Positions 49,248-61,190 of a stretch of DNA of 64,000 bases are shown in pieces. The stretch comes from Flaccisagitta enflata (Eukaryota; Chaetognatha; Sagittoidea; Aphragmophora): assembly GCA_965153355.1 (NCBI GenBank), contig OZ231127.1, positions 56,668,001-56,732,000 of the forward strand, given 5' to 3'. A program made the translations under genes and the position numbers. A model generated the notes under the pieces. That model saw only the letters and a program-made list of their open reading frames with translations. It had not been told where the DNA came from and ran no database searches. Each line of letters begins with the position of its first letter. The stretch's first letter is position 1.

Positions 49248-50559
49248 AAACGCCTCATACAAAGGTCGGAATGGGATTTCACTCAATAGTGCCCAACATG
49301 TGGGCCCCAATCTGTTACCAGACATTGTTGGTTCTATCTGTAGGTTTAGAACAGGCAGTGTAGCCTTTACCACAGATATTACAAAAATGTTTTGGCAAAT
49401 CAAAATTCCATTAAAGCAACAAAATCTCCATCGCATCATCACCCCTCGAGGGACTGCCAAACAGACGACTGTTATGTTCGGTGAAAGTTCATCACCATTT
49501 CTCTCAATGGCCACTTGCCAGCATCATGCAGAACGCGAGGACAGCAAGCAAAAATTTCCAAAAGCTTGTCAGCATGTGATGGATGACCTTTACATGGATG
49601 ATATCCCTTCAACTGCAGATTCGGTGGGAGAAGCTGTGGATGCTTTGACACAGATAAAGGGATTCTTCACCAGCATGCACATGAAAGTCCACAAGATCAA
49701 CAGTAACAGGAAAGATCTTTTGGCACAAATTGATGGCACTGACGACAGAGAGGATGCAAATGTGCTGGGACTGAATTGGAACACAATCACTGATTCCCTC
49801 AATGTTCCCTCTAAGGAATGGGGTTCTGTCCCATTAACAAAACGGGAATTTCTTCAGGGGATCTCTGCATTTTGGGACCCCCTGGGCCAACGTGCCCCCC
49901 TGATTTGTTGGGGCAAAATGATCATGCAAAAGATTTGGCAGCATGGATCAAACTGGGATGACCCACTCCCGGAAATTCTATGGCAGGAGATAGAATGTTT
50001 CAAAAAAGCATGTCTGTTTGTTTTTGAAATCCCACGCTATTTCGGTGTGCCCATAGTCTTGCACATTTTTGTGGATGCCTCAGAAGGGGCGTACGCGGCT
50101 GTAGCCTACGTCATAACTGGAAAGGGCTCCTTCTTTCTCCTCTCAAAAACTAGGGTTAAACCCCTAAAGGTCGTTAGCCTTCCTCGTATGGAATTGTTGG
50201 GTGCCGTTCTTGGTACAAAACTTCTCAATTTCCTCAAAGCAGAGGTTTTCAAATCTCAAATTGAGACCTTCATGTGGTCCGACGCAACCATCACTTTGGG
50301 ATGGATTGAATCCTCATCTTCACGTTACAAACCCTTTGTCGGAAATCGCATTGCGGACATTCAACGCACTTCCACCACCCACTCCGCTAAGTGGATGTGG
50401 GTTCCTGGAGATCAGAACCCCGCAGATATCCCTTCGAGAGGGACTTGGCCACTTCATGAAAAACAGGCCAAACTCTGGGCACATGGGCCAGAGTTTTTAC
50501 AGACGGGTGAATGGCCAACTCAACCAGAGGTGGAAAAACCAGATCTTAGAAAAGCGTAA
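49190..50559 (+). pseudogene. BEL reverse transcriptase and RNase H, broken
   Basis: This frame continues the polymerase after the frameshift near 49190. An in-frame TGA at 49237-49239 interrupts it, then it stays open to TAA at 50557-50559. Polymerase motif A is FTTDITKMFWQIKI (about 49366) and the catalytic box is YMDD (49591-49602). RNase H follows with FVDASEGAYAAVAY (about 50068), PRMELLGAVLG, MWSDATITLGW (about 50272) and VPGDQNPADIPSRG (about 50401). These would copy the element RNA to DNA and remove the RNA strand. A second frameshift near 50540-50557, in an A-rich stretch, separates it from the integrase frame. Confidence 0.9.
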
Positions 50560-51566
50560 AATTGCGATAAACGTTGCTCAAGTCACTCCTCCCGTCATTC
50601 AACTAGAACGTTACAGCTCGTTTGAAAAAATGCTTCGCATCGTCACTATGGTGTGGCGTTTTGGGTGCCCTTTGGCGGGGAGGGATGAGCCCTTTGCAAA
50701 TCAGCGGAAAAGGGCACTCCAAAAAATCATCTCCATGGAACAAAAAATTTTCTTTGCGGAAGAATATTCATGCCTTCAGAAAAATCAACCTATACCGCGA
50801 AATTCTCGACTCATTCAATTCAATCCAGTTCTGGAGAATGGCATCATGAAGATGCAAGGGAGAGTAAGCAAAAATCTCATCATCCTCCCAGATAAATCTC
50901 ATCTCACTCGACTGATAATCAGAGATGCACACATTTCTAACCTCCACGCAGGGCCAAACCAAACCCTAGCACACCTGCGTCAAAAATACTGGATTATAAA
51001 AGGCATGACTGCTGTAAAAGCGGAAACCAAATCCTGCATGAAGTGCAAGCGGATTAACAAACCTCTGTGCCAGCAGAAAATGGCAGATCTACCGGATTTT
51101 CGAAAAAATGCTTTGCCGCCCTTTGCCCATACTGGGCTTGATTACGCTGGGCCTCTGCTTGTTAAATCAAGGAGAGATTCCACATCACCTGCAGAAAAGC
51201 GATGGATCGCTCTCTTCACCTGTGGTTCAACCAGAGGAATCCATCTGGAAATTGTGAATGACCTGTCGACGGAAGAATTTCTGTCAGCGTTCTCTCGTTT
51301 TACCAGTCGAAGAGGAAAACCTCTTCATTTGTACTCGGATAATGCCACAACATTCACAAAAGCAGCAAAGCATCTGCCTAATGTCACCTGGCAATTCAAT
51401 CCTCCTGCCGCCCCATGGTGGGGAGGGTTTTGGGAACGCCTTGTTAAAAGCGTCAAAACTCCGTTGAAAAAAGTGCTAGGACAGTCTCTTGTCTCTGACA
51501 AAGAACTTGAGACAATCATAATCCGCATTGAGGGACAGATCAATTCTCGACCTTTGACCCCCTTGT
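50546..51566 (+). pseudogene. BEL integrase, frame-disrupted at both ends
   Basis: The frame begins meaningful homology at about KRKIAINVAQ (50546). The HHCC zinc domain is seen in HISNLHAGPNQTLAHLRQKY and CMKCKR (about 50930-51055). Catalytic residues are D in HTGLDYAGP (51140), D in YSDNATTF (51338) and E in GGFWERLVKS (51434). The enzyme would insert the DNA copy into the genome. Only 31 residues separate the second D and the E, which is fewer than I expect in this family. A third frameshift lies at about 51557-51564, in a run of five C, after which this frame meets TGA at 51590-51592. Confidence 0.9.
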
Positions 51567-51981
51567 TGATGACCCTGAACAAGTACCCTTGACGCCGGCT
51601 GAAATGCTCATCGGGAGGTCGCTTCAGCAACCGCAAGATCCATGGCCGGAAATTCCACCACCAAGGGCAGCCTTTTCAGCAAGGCAGAAGTATCTTCGAA
51701 GTCTCCACGAATCGTGGACAAATCGTTGGGTCAAAGAATATCTCCCTGCGCTTCAGCCACGGCCAAAGTGGCATCAGGATTCCAAGAACCTCACCCCTGG
51801 ATCAATCGTCCTCCTCAAGAAGGAAAACGTCAAACGACACCTGTGGCCTTTGGCGCGGATCAAAGAATGCCACGCCGGACGTGACGGACACATCCGCTCT
51901 GTCACGCTTCGAGACAACAAAGGCAAAGACATCAGGAGGCCCATCCAGAATTTGGTCCTTCTGGAGGGAAACGAAGAATAA
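51564..51981 (+). pseudogene. BEL pol C-terminal domain (DUF5641-like)
   Basis: In the frame after the third shift, LTPAEMLIGR is followed by SWTNRWVKEYLPALQPR, GSIVLLKKENVKRHLWPLAR and HAGRDGHIRSVTLRD, ending NLVLLEGNEE and TAA (51979-51981). This is the domain that closes BEL/Pao polyproteins and many relatives. It is intact in itself but cut off from the integrase by the frameshift. Its role in integration is inferred from its position. Confidence 0.88.
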
Positions 51982-52514
51982 AGAAACTCTCAAGCCTCTC
52001 CTACGTCAAACAATCTTTTCTGCTTTACTGAAGCAGCAATGAGGCAAGTTTATCCTGTCGAGTTTAGCTAAAAAGATTGTTGGAGAGGTTGAGATCTATC
52101 GGTGCGCAACATCAACATCAACGTTGACGCCAACATCGACGTCGACGCCAACATCGACGTCAACGCCAACATCAACGTCGACACCAACATCATCATCGAC
52201 GCCAACACCAATGTTGCCGTCAACATCAACATCAACATTTCTCATGGACGGCTTCTTGACTCCATCGGCTGCTATCATAACCAGAAACAATTGACAACGA
52301 CATTGACAACAACAAGACAATGAAAATAACATTGGAAAACAAAATTTTGGTCAGCAGAACATCAATGGCGAAGGACTAAAGATTCCACTCATTTCGCTCG
52401 TTATATTCAACATTGTGTAAACTGTGTTAATTGTGTTAACCTTTTTGATTGATTTAAATCTTATATTTGATTGCTTTCTGTATTGACGGTATGAAATATG
52501 TTGTTGTCCCATCA
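51982..52514 (+). other. BEL 3' untranslated part with a CAACATCGACGTC array
   Basis: 52105-52240 is a degenerate hexanucleotide array (AACATCAACGTCGACGCC) whose frames read NINVDANIDVD or DVGVDVDVG. No envelope-like frame (signal peptide, membrane anchor) occurs between pol and the LTR. Confidence 0.75.
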
Positions 52515-52567
52515 TCTCCCAGGCTCTGGGATCAGGGCGGAGGTCTTGCATCCTAGACAGGAGATCC
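52515..52567. repeat. 53-bp direct repeat, copy 1
   Basis: TCTCCCAGGCTCTGGGATCA then GGGCGGAGGTCTTGCATCCT. Two base differences from 52704-52756. Confidence 0.9.
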
Positions 52568-52703
52568 CTTTCCCGACTATTATGTTGATATTGAATTGAA
52601 GCAGCCATAGCCAATTCTTTTCAAATATTTTACAATTTCAAAACCTATTGTGATCCAAACCATGAGAAATGATTTCTGCCTTCAACAAAATTCCCAAACT
52701 CAT

Positions 52704-52756
52704 TCTCCCAGGCTCTGGGATCAGGGCGGAGGTCCTGCATCCTAGACAGGAGACCC
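52704..52756. repeat. 53-bp direct repeat, copy 2
   Basis: Same block as 52515-52567, about 108 bp before the 3' LTR. Each copy includes the small palindrome CCCAGGCTCTGGG. Confidence 0.9.
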
Positions 52757-52842
52757 CCCCCCTACAACCAACTAAAATTTCTAGCAAGATCCTTTCTTGT
52801 AGAGTTTGGACAATTCACAACTTTCAAAATGGAGAAAACCCC

Positions 52843-52864
52843 AAAGTGGGGTTTTGGCGGGCAG
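52843..52864 (+). promoter_or_regulatory. Candidate polypurine tract
   Basis: AAAGTGGGGTTTTGGCGGGCAG runs up to the 3' LTR. It is G-rich but interrupted by T and C, so it is a weak example. This is the position where plus-strand DNA synthesis is primed in LTR elements. Confidence 0.5.
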
Positions 52865-53462
52865 TATTAAAAATGGAATTATGAATTTGACCATTTTTAT
52901 GTTCTATCTTTCTGTCTCTGTCTATCTTTTTCTATCCTCTCAAATATCCTATAAATTTCCAGACAGAGAAGGCGCCGGCTTTTCCGTTGTAACCAAAACA
53001 ATGATTTCTTGAGAAAGAGAACTTTGTAACTTATAATTTACAATTTAGTTCCGGTAAAAAGTGAAATGGCATGAAAGCCTATTGGTCAATATTATTGCAT
53101 TCTGTTTTATGATTGGATACTGTATTTCCATTTCGTTCTCTACTGGATACTGATATTCTCTTTGTGTGTGAAAACTGCATCGTAAGAAAGTAACTTTTCC
53201 ACTTATTCAGTCTTGATTCAAACCTTTCTCTGCGCACAACCTTCCTTCTCATCCTTTAATAAATTCTATATATTCATAAGAAACCGGGCTTTGTAAATCT
53301 AGCCTCTTGATACTCAAAACTTGAGATACTTAGTTCCTCCTTTATCAGCAGCTATTACGTGTTACAGTTATCTCTACTTATTCAGAATTAGCTCTAGCCT
53401 ATTCTTAGTTCTAACAGCCGACTAACAGACCAACCATTACCCTAAGACGCCAGATCTTTAAA
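52865..53462 (+). repeat. 3' LTR, 598 bp
   Basis: 99.7 percent identical by direct reading to the 5' LTR (two transitions). The candidate AATAAA at 53258-53263 would serve 3' end formation. Confidence 0.95.
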
Positions 53463-53690
53463 CACGGTGTGTCACGCAGCCTAGTTTTCTCCAAATATAT
53501 GTCGCACAGCCTAGTTTTCTCTAAATGTGTGTCACACAACCTAGTTTTCTCCATAGTGTGTCACTCAACCCAGTTTTCTCCAAATGTGTGTCACACAGCC
53601 CATGATTCTCTATTATGTGTCACACAACCCAGTTTTCTCTGAATGTGTGTCAAATAGCCTAGTTTTCTCTTAATGTGTGTCACAGAGCCC
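53463..53690. repeat. Minisatellite, about 30-bp unit (right part)
   Basis: Continues the array of 43150-43734 in register from CACGGTGTGTCACGCAGCC. About eight units. Confidence 0.9.
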
Positions 53691-53805
53691 TGCAGTTATG
53701 AGCCCCGTAGTTATGAGCCCTGTGGTTATAAACCTTTTGGTTACAAGCCCGTGGTTATAAGCCCTGTGGTTGTAAGCTCTTCGGTTATAAGCCCTGCAAC
53801 TATAG
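53686..53805. repeat. Short tandem repeat, GTTATAAGCCCTGTG units
   Basis: About seven degenerate 15-18-bp units follow directly after the minisatellite. Confidence 0.8.
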
Positions 53806-54851
53806 GGACAAGCTGTACAGCCGCCCACAGGCAGCTTATATTTTTGATACAGATTTGTCTGAACATTGATATCAGATTTTTTTTAATCATTGCATTATCA
53901 TTTCATGCTCAATCAAGTTATCGTGGAACACGTTTTGGCGAACGCCACTTGTTCTTTTTCTAATCAAACGAAACACACGAACCATCACTTTTTTCTTAAC
54001 CGTATAAATATCAACCTTCAGAGTTTCCTAAACTAATTAATTCTTTTTTCAATCAAACGAAACTAGGAACACACGAACCATCACAATGGCCTTACACGGT
54101 CGTCATGGGTTTCGAATTTATAAGCAAGCAGACGCGTGTTATGGAGCGTTTAAACAATCAAGGAAGGGCACGAGCGAGAAATTGCCGCGCGTGCGTTTAC
54201 TCGGGTGTGGATCGCCAAATAGTCCCGCGAAGCTGCCAAGTCTTGTCCGAATGATTAGTGACTCGGTTGATTGCTTCGCAGCTCGGCAAACCAAAGGAAA
54301 CTGCGAAAGGTTGAAATGACCTTCGGGTCTGAAGTGACTTATTACACGCGTTATGTTGTGTTCCATCACCGCTGTAACAGTCAAAGTATATTTCTGACGC
54401 TCCCACCGCTTCTGACGCTGTCACCGCTTCTGACGCTGCCGCCGCTTCTGACGGCGTTAGGCCGCTGCCAGTAGGTGTTTATATCCTGCCTCGGATGTTT
54501 GTTGATCATTCAATCATTTGTTTCGGCCATTTGTAATCAACGCTTCAGCTTGCCAGAGTGATCTATCTTATATTAGTTTTATTACTTTTTCTTTATTTTT
54601 AGAAGCTTCCTCGCATCTCTATATAAGTGGGTGTGGCCGTCCGTCTGACCATCCGTCTGTCATGCTTGCGCTACACGCATTGCTGGGCACTTTTCAGCAG
54701 TGGCGATATCACGCATCAAGCAAGCATCAGGCTTTTTTCGGTGGTCGCTCCCTAAAATCAAGTATATCATATATCATATCACATATCATATCACATATGT
54801 TTTGCGCAACAATCAGTACACACAGAATGAATCATTGCCCGATCGGGCTTG
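53806..54851. other. Unassigned; short CGCTTCTGACGCT repeat at 54398-54455
   Basis: AACCGTATAAATATCAACCT plus TCAGAGTTTCC (53998-54028) is nearly the same as 43056-43090, left of the minisatellite, so it is a repeat flanking the array on both sides. A 77-codon frame at 54086-54319 has no known motif. 54600-54660 shows a GGCCGTCCGTCTGACCATCC tract. Confidence 0.45.
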
Positions 54852-54930
54852 TTTTTAGTCGCTCGCTAGGCTAGTCAGTAAGAGGGTGTGTCTCCAGGTA
54901 AGTCCGTAGGTCCGTCGGCCTTGTTTTTTT
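54852..54930 (-). mobile_element. Short family A-like repeat
   Basis: TTTTTAGTCGCTCGCTAGGC start and CGTCGGCCTTGTTTT end, only about 80 bp. Confidence 0.45.
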
Positions 54931-55380
54931 TCTTTTTGAGGTTAAAATCATTGGACATGAATTTGACATCCCGTTCGGTACTCGGGCGTAATCGCGAAAT
55001 AAACGGAAACGTGGATTTGACCCTTATTTGAACTATAGCCACTGCCCACAGCAGTTAAACACTACACTGGCGCTTAAAAAAGCAATTGATAAAACAGCGT
55101 CACAAACCAGTTTCCAATTCCAGATGCATAAAGGGTCAGGCCAAAGTTATTTAGGAAAGTTTTTTTTCCTAATGAATAATGATACATGTAGAAATAGTAA
55201 GCAATCGACTACGCATGGAAAAACATGGCATGTACCTGACAGACGATCAAAACCGCTAGAATTGTATTTAGTGGTGAGAGGAGAGTGGCAACAAGCAAGT
55301 AACTTTTGAGGCCTTGACGGTGATTTGTGAGGCGTGGTGATGCCGATGCTTAAAGGTTGCATCGAAGCGTAAATTTATAT
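54931..55380. other. Unassigned stretch
   Basis: A 93-codon plus-strand frame at 55028-55309 has no recognisable motif or splice context. Not called as a gene. Confidence 0.3.
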
Positions 55381-55717
55381 TTGCCTCACGCGGCCATATT
55401 GCGGTGGCGGTGGTGATGTGAATAGCGGTGGCGGCTATGTGGTTGTGGTTGCGGCCATGTTGCGGTTGCTAGAGGCCACAGCCGACAGCAGCCATGACGG
55501 ACTGGCAGTGGCGGCCTCGTCGCGGTGGCGGGCATGATGCGGTTTCGTTGTTATACTGCAATGTTGCGGTTGCAGTGATGGCCATGTTGGGGTTGCAGTG
55601 GAGGCCATGTTGCGGTTGCGGTAGCGGCAGTGTTGCGTGGTTGATATGGTAACAATGACAGTGGCAGTTATGTCGCGCTTTCGGTGACGGCTATGCTGCA
55701 GTTGTGGCGGAACTAGC
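55381..55717. repeat. Degenerate GCGGTGGCGG/GGCCATGTTGCGGTTGC array
   Basis: Six- and roughly 24-bp units rich in GCGGTTGC and GGCCATGTTGCGG. The related GCTTTTGCGGTTTT units continue after the MITE at 55900-56045. Confidence 0.75.
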
Positions 55718-55869
55718 GCTGGTGATAGGGATGTGGAAGCGATCGACCGCTTCCATTTTGGAGGATGGGATAGCTACTAGTGTTTGTACTACAAAATGGA
55801 AGCGGAAGCGGAAGCGGAAGCGGTGGAAGCGGCACTAAAATCGACCGCTTCCACATCCCTAGCTGGTGA
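55718..55869. mobile_element. hAT-like MITE, 136 bp, perfect 8-bp TSD
   Basis: Ends TAGGGATGTGGAAGCGATCG (55726) and CGACCGCTTCCACATCCCTA (to 55861) are inverted copies with one mismatch. GCTGGTGA flanks both sides (55718-55725 and 55862-55869). A TAGGGATG TIR and an 8-bp TSD are hAT hallmarks. The inside has a short GGAAGC array. No ORF. Confidence 0.9.
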
Positions 55870-56260
55870 CCAAATTGGGTTGTGGTGGCGGCTATAAAGC
55901 GTGTTGCAGTTGCTCTTGCTTTTGCGGTTTTATCAACTCTTGCTTTGGTGGTTTTATCTGCCCTTGCTTGTGCGGTTTTGGCTGCTTTTGCTTTTTTTAG
56001 TTTTGACTGCTGTTGCTTATGCGGTGTCGGCCGTTTTGCTTTAGCGGTTGGCTCGCACTGATGAGGTACAAACTCGTGACCGGCCTTTTTTACGCCCGCC
56101 TCCTCGGCTTATTCTGCTCCTTCCGCTTCTTCGGCTTTTTCGGCTTCGTCGGCGTTTTCGGCTTCACTGCCGTCCGACTGCCAAATGCCGACTCACAGAC
56201 TTACCGTTAATTTCGCTGTCCGTCAATTTTACGACGTTGAGAAGGCAACGGTTAGGATGA
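55870..56260. other. GCTTTTGCGGTTTT-repeat tail and spacer
   Basis: 55905-56045 has about five degenerate CTTTTGCGGTTTTATC units. After that there is CTTCGGCTTTTTCGGCTTCG-type sequence to 56170. No gene recognised. Confidence 0.55.
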
Positions 56261-56796
<536 letters not shown>

Positions 56797-57396
56797 TCTG
56801 CTTTCTCACAAAAGATTTGGGACAAAAATGATATAACTCCGAGTTTTTCTGCATTTTTATGTAGGTCACAGGTATACAAATCAAGAACTATCCAGTGGAA
56901 AATCATCCCTAGAGCGCATTTTGAAAAAAAAAGTAAAAAATTTATAATCATTAGCTTTATTGAACATGAATAACTTTGCAGGTTGGTCTGACTAATTTTT
57001 TGACAGCATATTGTCTATTTTGATCTAATTCCCTTTCATTTGATAGGTCGCACTATATGGTTTTAAAAAGAAATAACATCTTCATTTTTTAAGCCACCGT
57101 TACAAAAATTGCAACGGTGGCCTAGAATATGAAAATTTAATTTTTCATCAATACCATATAGTGCGGCCTATCAAATGAAAGAAAATTATATCAAGATTAA
57201 CAATATACTGTTAAAAAAAAGTCAGACCAAAAATGATGAATATTTGATTTTCTTTCAAAATGCGCTCTAGGGATGATTTTCCACTGGATAGTTTCCGATT
57301 TGTATGCCTATGACCTACACAAAAATGCAGAAAAACCTGGAGTGATATCATTCTTGTCACAAATCTTCTGTCAGAAAGCAGTGAGAAGCAAACCCT
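56797..57396. mobile_element. Foldback family F, copy 2 (about 600 bp)
   Basis: Arms are inverted copies: AAAATCATCCCTAGAGCGCA (about 56900) against TGCGCTCTAGGGATGATTTT (about 57261), and ATTTTTATGTAGGTCA against TGACCTACACAAAAAT-like sequence. The centre near 57105 reads GCCACCGTTACAAAAATTGC then AACGGTGGCC. TATAGTGCGGCCTATCAAAT lies in the right arm. Confidence 0.85.
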
Positions 57397-57788
57397 TGTC
57401 CAGATGAATTACATGAAACAGCGAATTTTAATTCAATCAAATTGTTTGCAGCGGTCTCATTTTGGATTCTCTATTGAGTATTAAGACAAAGGGTGCACTT
57501 TTGTATCCTGCTAGTTCGCTTTTCTACATGGTTATAAAATTTTTCTCGACTTTTTCACCATCTTATATATTTCGCACCGTTGGCCATTCAATGGCTATGA
57601 TCGGCCACATGGTGGCGGGTTTCTGCTCGCCGTCTTTGCAGGTTTGAGCCGTCTACGAATTTCGCGTCATTTAGTCAAGGTCAAAACTATTTCCGGCCGT
57701 CTTTTAATCTTTCCTCTTTCCCTTTTTTTTCTTGCTCATTTTCTACCTTATTCGACACTACGCCTTCCTGTCGATATCCCTGACTCCC
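57397..57788. other. Spacer, nothing recognised
   Basis: No supported gene. Confidence 0.3.
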
Positions 57789-58402
<614 letters not shown>

Positions 58403-59017
58403 CTAGTGCCCACGGAGTGGAAAAAAGTTTAAGGTCAATGACCAGTGCCCCCATCTGGTTTTTTAGGCTCAACTCAATGTGGGGAAGTGTTTTCTAGTTA
58501 AAATCAAATCATCCTTGGGGCGCTTTTTTAGAAAAATGAAAAATTCAAGATTTTTAGCTTGATTTTGCAAAAAAAATTTTAGAGGTTGGCCTGACTTATT
58601 TTTTGACAACATATTGTTAATCCAAACAAAATTTCCTTTTGTTTGATAGGTCGCACTATAGGGTTTTAAAAGGAAATACAATTTTCATTTTTTAGGCCAC
58701 CGTTATGATTTTTGTAATGGTAGCATAATAAATGAAACTTTGATTTCTTTTCAAAACCCTATAGTGCGACCTATCAAATTAAAGGGAATTTCATCAGGAA
58801 TAACATTATGCTATCAAAAAATAAGTTGAACCAACCTGCAATCTTTTTCATAAAAAACCATGCTAAAAATCTTGAATTTTGCACTTTTTGCAAAAAGCGC
58901 TCCAAGGATGATTTGATTTTGGCCGTAAACCATCCCCCCACATAAGGTGTGACCCAAAAAACCAGGTGGCGGCACTGGTCATTGACCTTGAACTTTTTTC
59001 CACTCTGTGGGCACTAG
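58403..59017. mobile_element. Foldback family F, copy 3 (615 bp)
   Basis: Ends CTAGTGCCCACGGAGTGGAA (58403) and TTCCACTCTGTGGGCACTAG (to 59017). GGTCAATGACCAGTGCC against GGCACTGGTCATTGACC lies further in. The centre is GGCCACCGTTATGATTTTTG near 58695, and both arms hold the CCTATAGTGCGACCTATCAA block. Confidence 0.9.
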
Positions 59018-59607
59018 CGTGTAGTGCTCGATCCTTTATCACTCTCCTCTTGTTACTAGCTTTATCCGCATAGTGTTAATCATATTTTCTTCTGGATCAC
59101 TCGGTATGTTGCAAGTGATATGTGATAAGCAATGTGAGGTATTTGGCAAATTGTATCATACAACTATGTTCGTTGCCGGTTTCCTTCTTACACTTAACTC
59201 GTTTCGTGCGCGTCCTTGAACGTCTTCGTCTTCGTCTTTACGATGTTTTCGCTCTTGAATCTTGTTCTTCGTTGCTATTTACCTTTTTTTCCGCGTCATT
59301 TCATTTTCCCAGTTTGCCTTTCATTTACGACACTCTTTTTGTGTGTGTCTTAGTTTGTGTGTGTTCCTTTTATACTTGTTTACACATCAAGGTCAAAGCT
59401 CCAGGCTTTTCCTTGATGTTTTCGTCCATGGTTTTCCGATATTGTACAATGCTAGGCTAAGTGAGGAACCAAAATAATGATTTTTTATTTTAGTTCCTCT
59501 TTTCCTCGATGAATGAATATCCTAAAAGGATCATTTTTTTGGCAGTTGATATTTTGCTGATGATAACTGTTCGTGTAGGATCATCTTTTTAAGACGGTAA
59601 ATGTATA
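59018..59607. other. Spacer, nothing recognised
   Basis: A 112-codon plus-strand frame at 59122-59460 is Phe/Leu/Cys-rich without a known motif. Not called. Confidence 0.3.
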
Positions 59608-59786
59608 CAGTCAAACCCCGCTCTAACGGATTTCAAGGGACCAACAATTTTCTTCTGTTAAAGGCGGAATTCTTTTATTACCATTAAAGGAAATCAAAGG
59701 AAACAAGTTGTAAGGACCATAAATTTGCATTGGTTATAGGCGGAATTCCATTGCTGACAGGTCCGTTAGAGCGGGGTTCAACTGTA
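59608..59786. mobile_element. Family D palindromic MITE, complete copy
   Basis: CAGTCAAACCCCGCTCTAAC (59610) and GTTAGAGCGGGGTTCAACTG (to 59784) flanked by TA. Inner inverted motif AGGCGGAATTC occurs on both sides. Confidence 0.85.
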
Positions 59787-60060
59787 TAATTATATGAGAA
59801 CTCAACTCGTTTATCATTCTTGGTCATCTTCAGCTTTGGATAAAACTTGGAATAAGTCTGAAATAGAGCTTGGGATAGGGCTAGGGATCGGACAGGGCTA
59901 GGGATCGGATATATGACGCAAGGCGCACCATCTTGTTTCATGTATCCGGCCTCATCTTAACTAACAAGCCGATAAAAAATATCTTAGATTAGTTGGAACG
60001 ACATCTCACTACATCCTGCGGCAAGATGACAAAGATAAAAAAAAAAGAGAGAGAGACCAG
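59787..60060. other. Spacer with GGGCTAGGGATCGGA repeat
   Basis: Two short GGGCTAGGGATCGGA units at 59878-59908. ATGTATCCGGCCTCATCT at 59940 resembles a family A end. Confidence 0.4.
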
Positions 60061-60529
<469 letters not shown>

Positions 60530-61190
60530 GGTCGCCCAAGGGCAATATGTGGTCAGCGATACCCGTTGCCCTGCTTTGAGTAATTGTGAATCGCAGGGAG
60601 GGGAAGCAGGGCAGCGGCCCCGAAGGGGACAAAGTCCTGTAGAACACAGGGGGACTTTCGTTTGTCCTGGCTGGAGAAGTGGATGAGATGCTATAGAGGG
60701 CTGACTGAAGGCCTTCAAGAGCCTAAACTGAGGTCTAATACAGCTGATGTAAGGCCTGAGAATGCCAATTGGAAGCTTGAGAGGGCTGACTTGAGGCTTG
60801 GGAGAGCTGGATTAAGGCTTGATATCAGAGGACTGATTTGAAGCCTGAGAGCAATAAATTAAGGCTGAGACGCCAGGTTTGAGGCCTGAGAGGCCAGGTT
60901 GGAGCCCTGAGAGGCCAGGTTTGAAGCTTAAGAGGCCTAAGAGGCAAGATTTGAGGCTTGATAGGCCGGGTTGGAGACCTGAGAGGTTGGATTTCAGGCC
61001 TGAGAGACAAGATCTGATCCCGAGAGGCTGGATTTGAGGCTTGAGAGGCCAGATTTGAAGCCTGAGAGGCCAGATTTGAGGCCTGAGGGGCCTGATGAGG
61101 GGAGGACGGACAAATGAACGGACTGACGAATGGACGTACGAAAGTCCCCCTGTGTTCTACAGGACTTCGTCCCCTTCGGGGCCGCTGCCC
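60530..61190. mobile_element. Family C element with terminal module and minisatellite
   Basis: The module AGGTCGCCCAAGGGCAATAT (60530) contains the stem GGGCAA/TTGCCC. The inverted ends start at 60609 (GGCAGCGGCCCCGAAGGGGA plus AAGTCCTGTAGAACACAGGG) and close at 61190 (CCCTGTGTTCTACAGGACTT plus CCCCTTCGGGGCCGCTGCCC). About 20 degenerate 20-21-bp units (AGGCCAGATTTGAGGCCTGA) fill 60700-61100. Confidence 0.8.

Larger units (their letters stand above)
43735..53462 (+). mobile_element. BEL/Pao LTR retrotransposon, nearly full length, defective pol
   Basis: 9728 bp bounded by 598-bp LTRs and a CACGG target duplication (43730-43734, 53463-53467). The order is LTR, candidate primer site, long leader, gag-protease, RT-RNase H, integrase, a BEL-type C-terminal domain, tail, purine-rich tract, LTR. 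The gag domain with DUF1759-like sequence, the Cys-rich linker, and pol order PR-RT-RH-IN identify BEL/Pao. There is no envelope frame. Pol carries three frameshifts and one stop, so this copy could move only with enzymes from another copy. Confidence 0.95.

Noticed and set aside
51982-52864. Envelope gene downstream of BEL pol
   Set aside because: No frame with signal peptide, cleavage site or membrane anchor; the frames seen come from the CAACATCGACGTC array.
54398-54470. CGCTTCTGACGCT repeat as a coding Ala/Ser/Asp repeat
   Set aside because: Only four short degenerate units, with no flanking open frame of useful length.
55028-55309. 93-codon plus-strand frame
   Set aside because: No recognisable domain and no supporting context.
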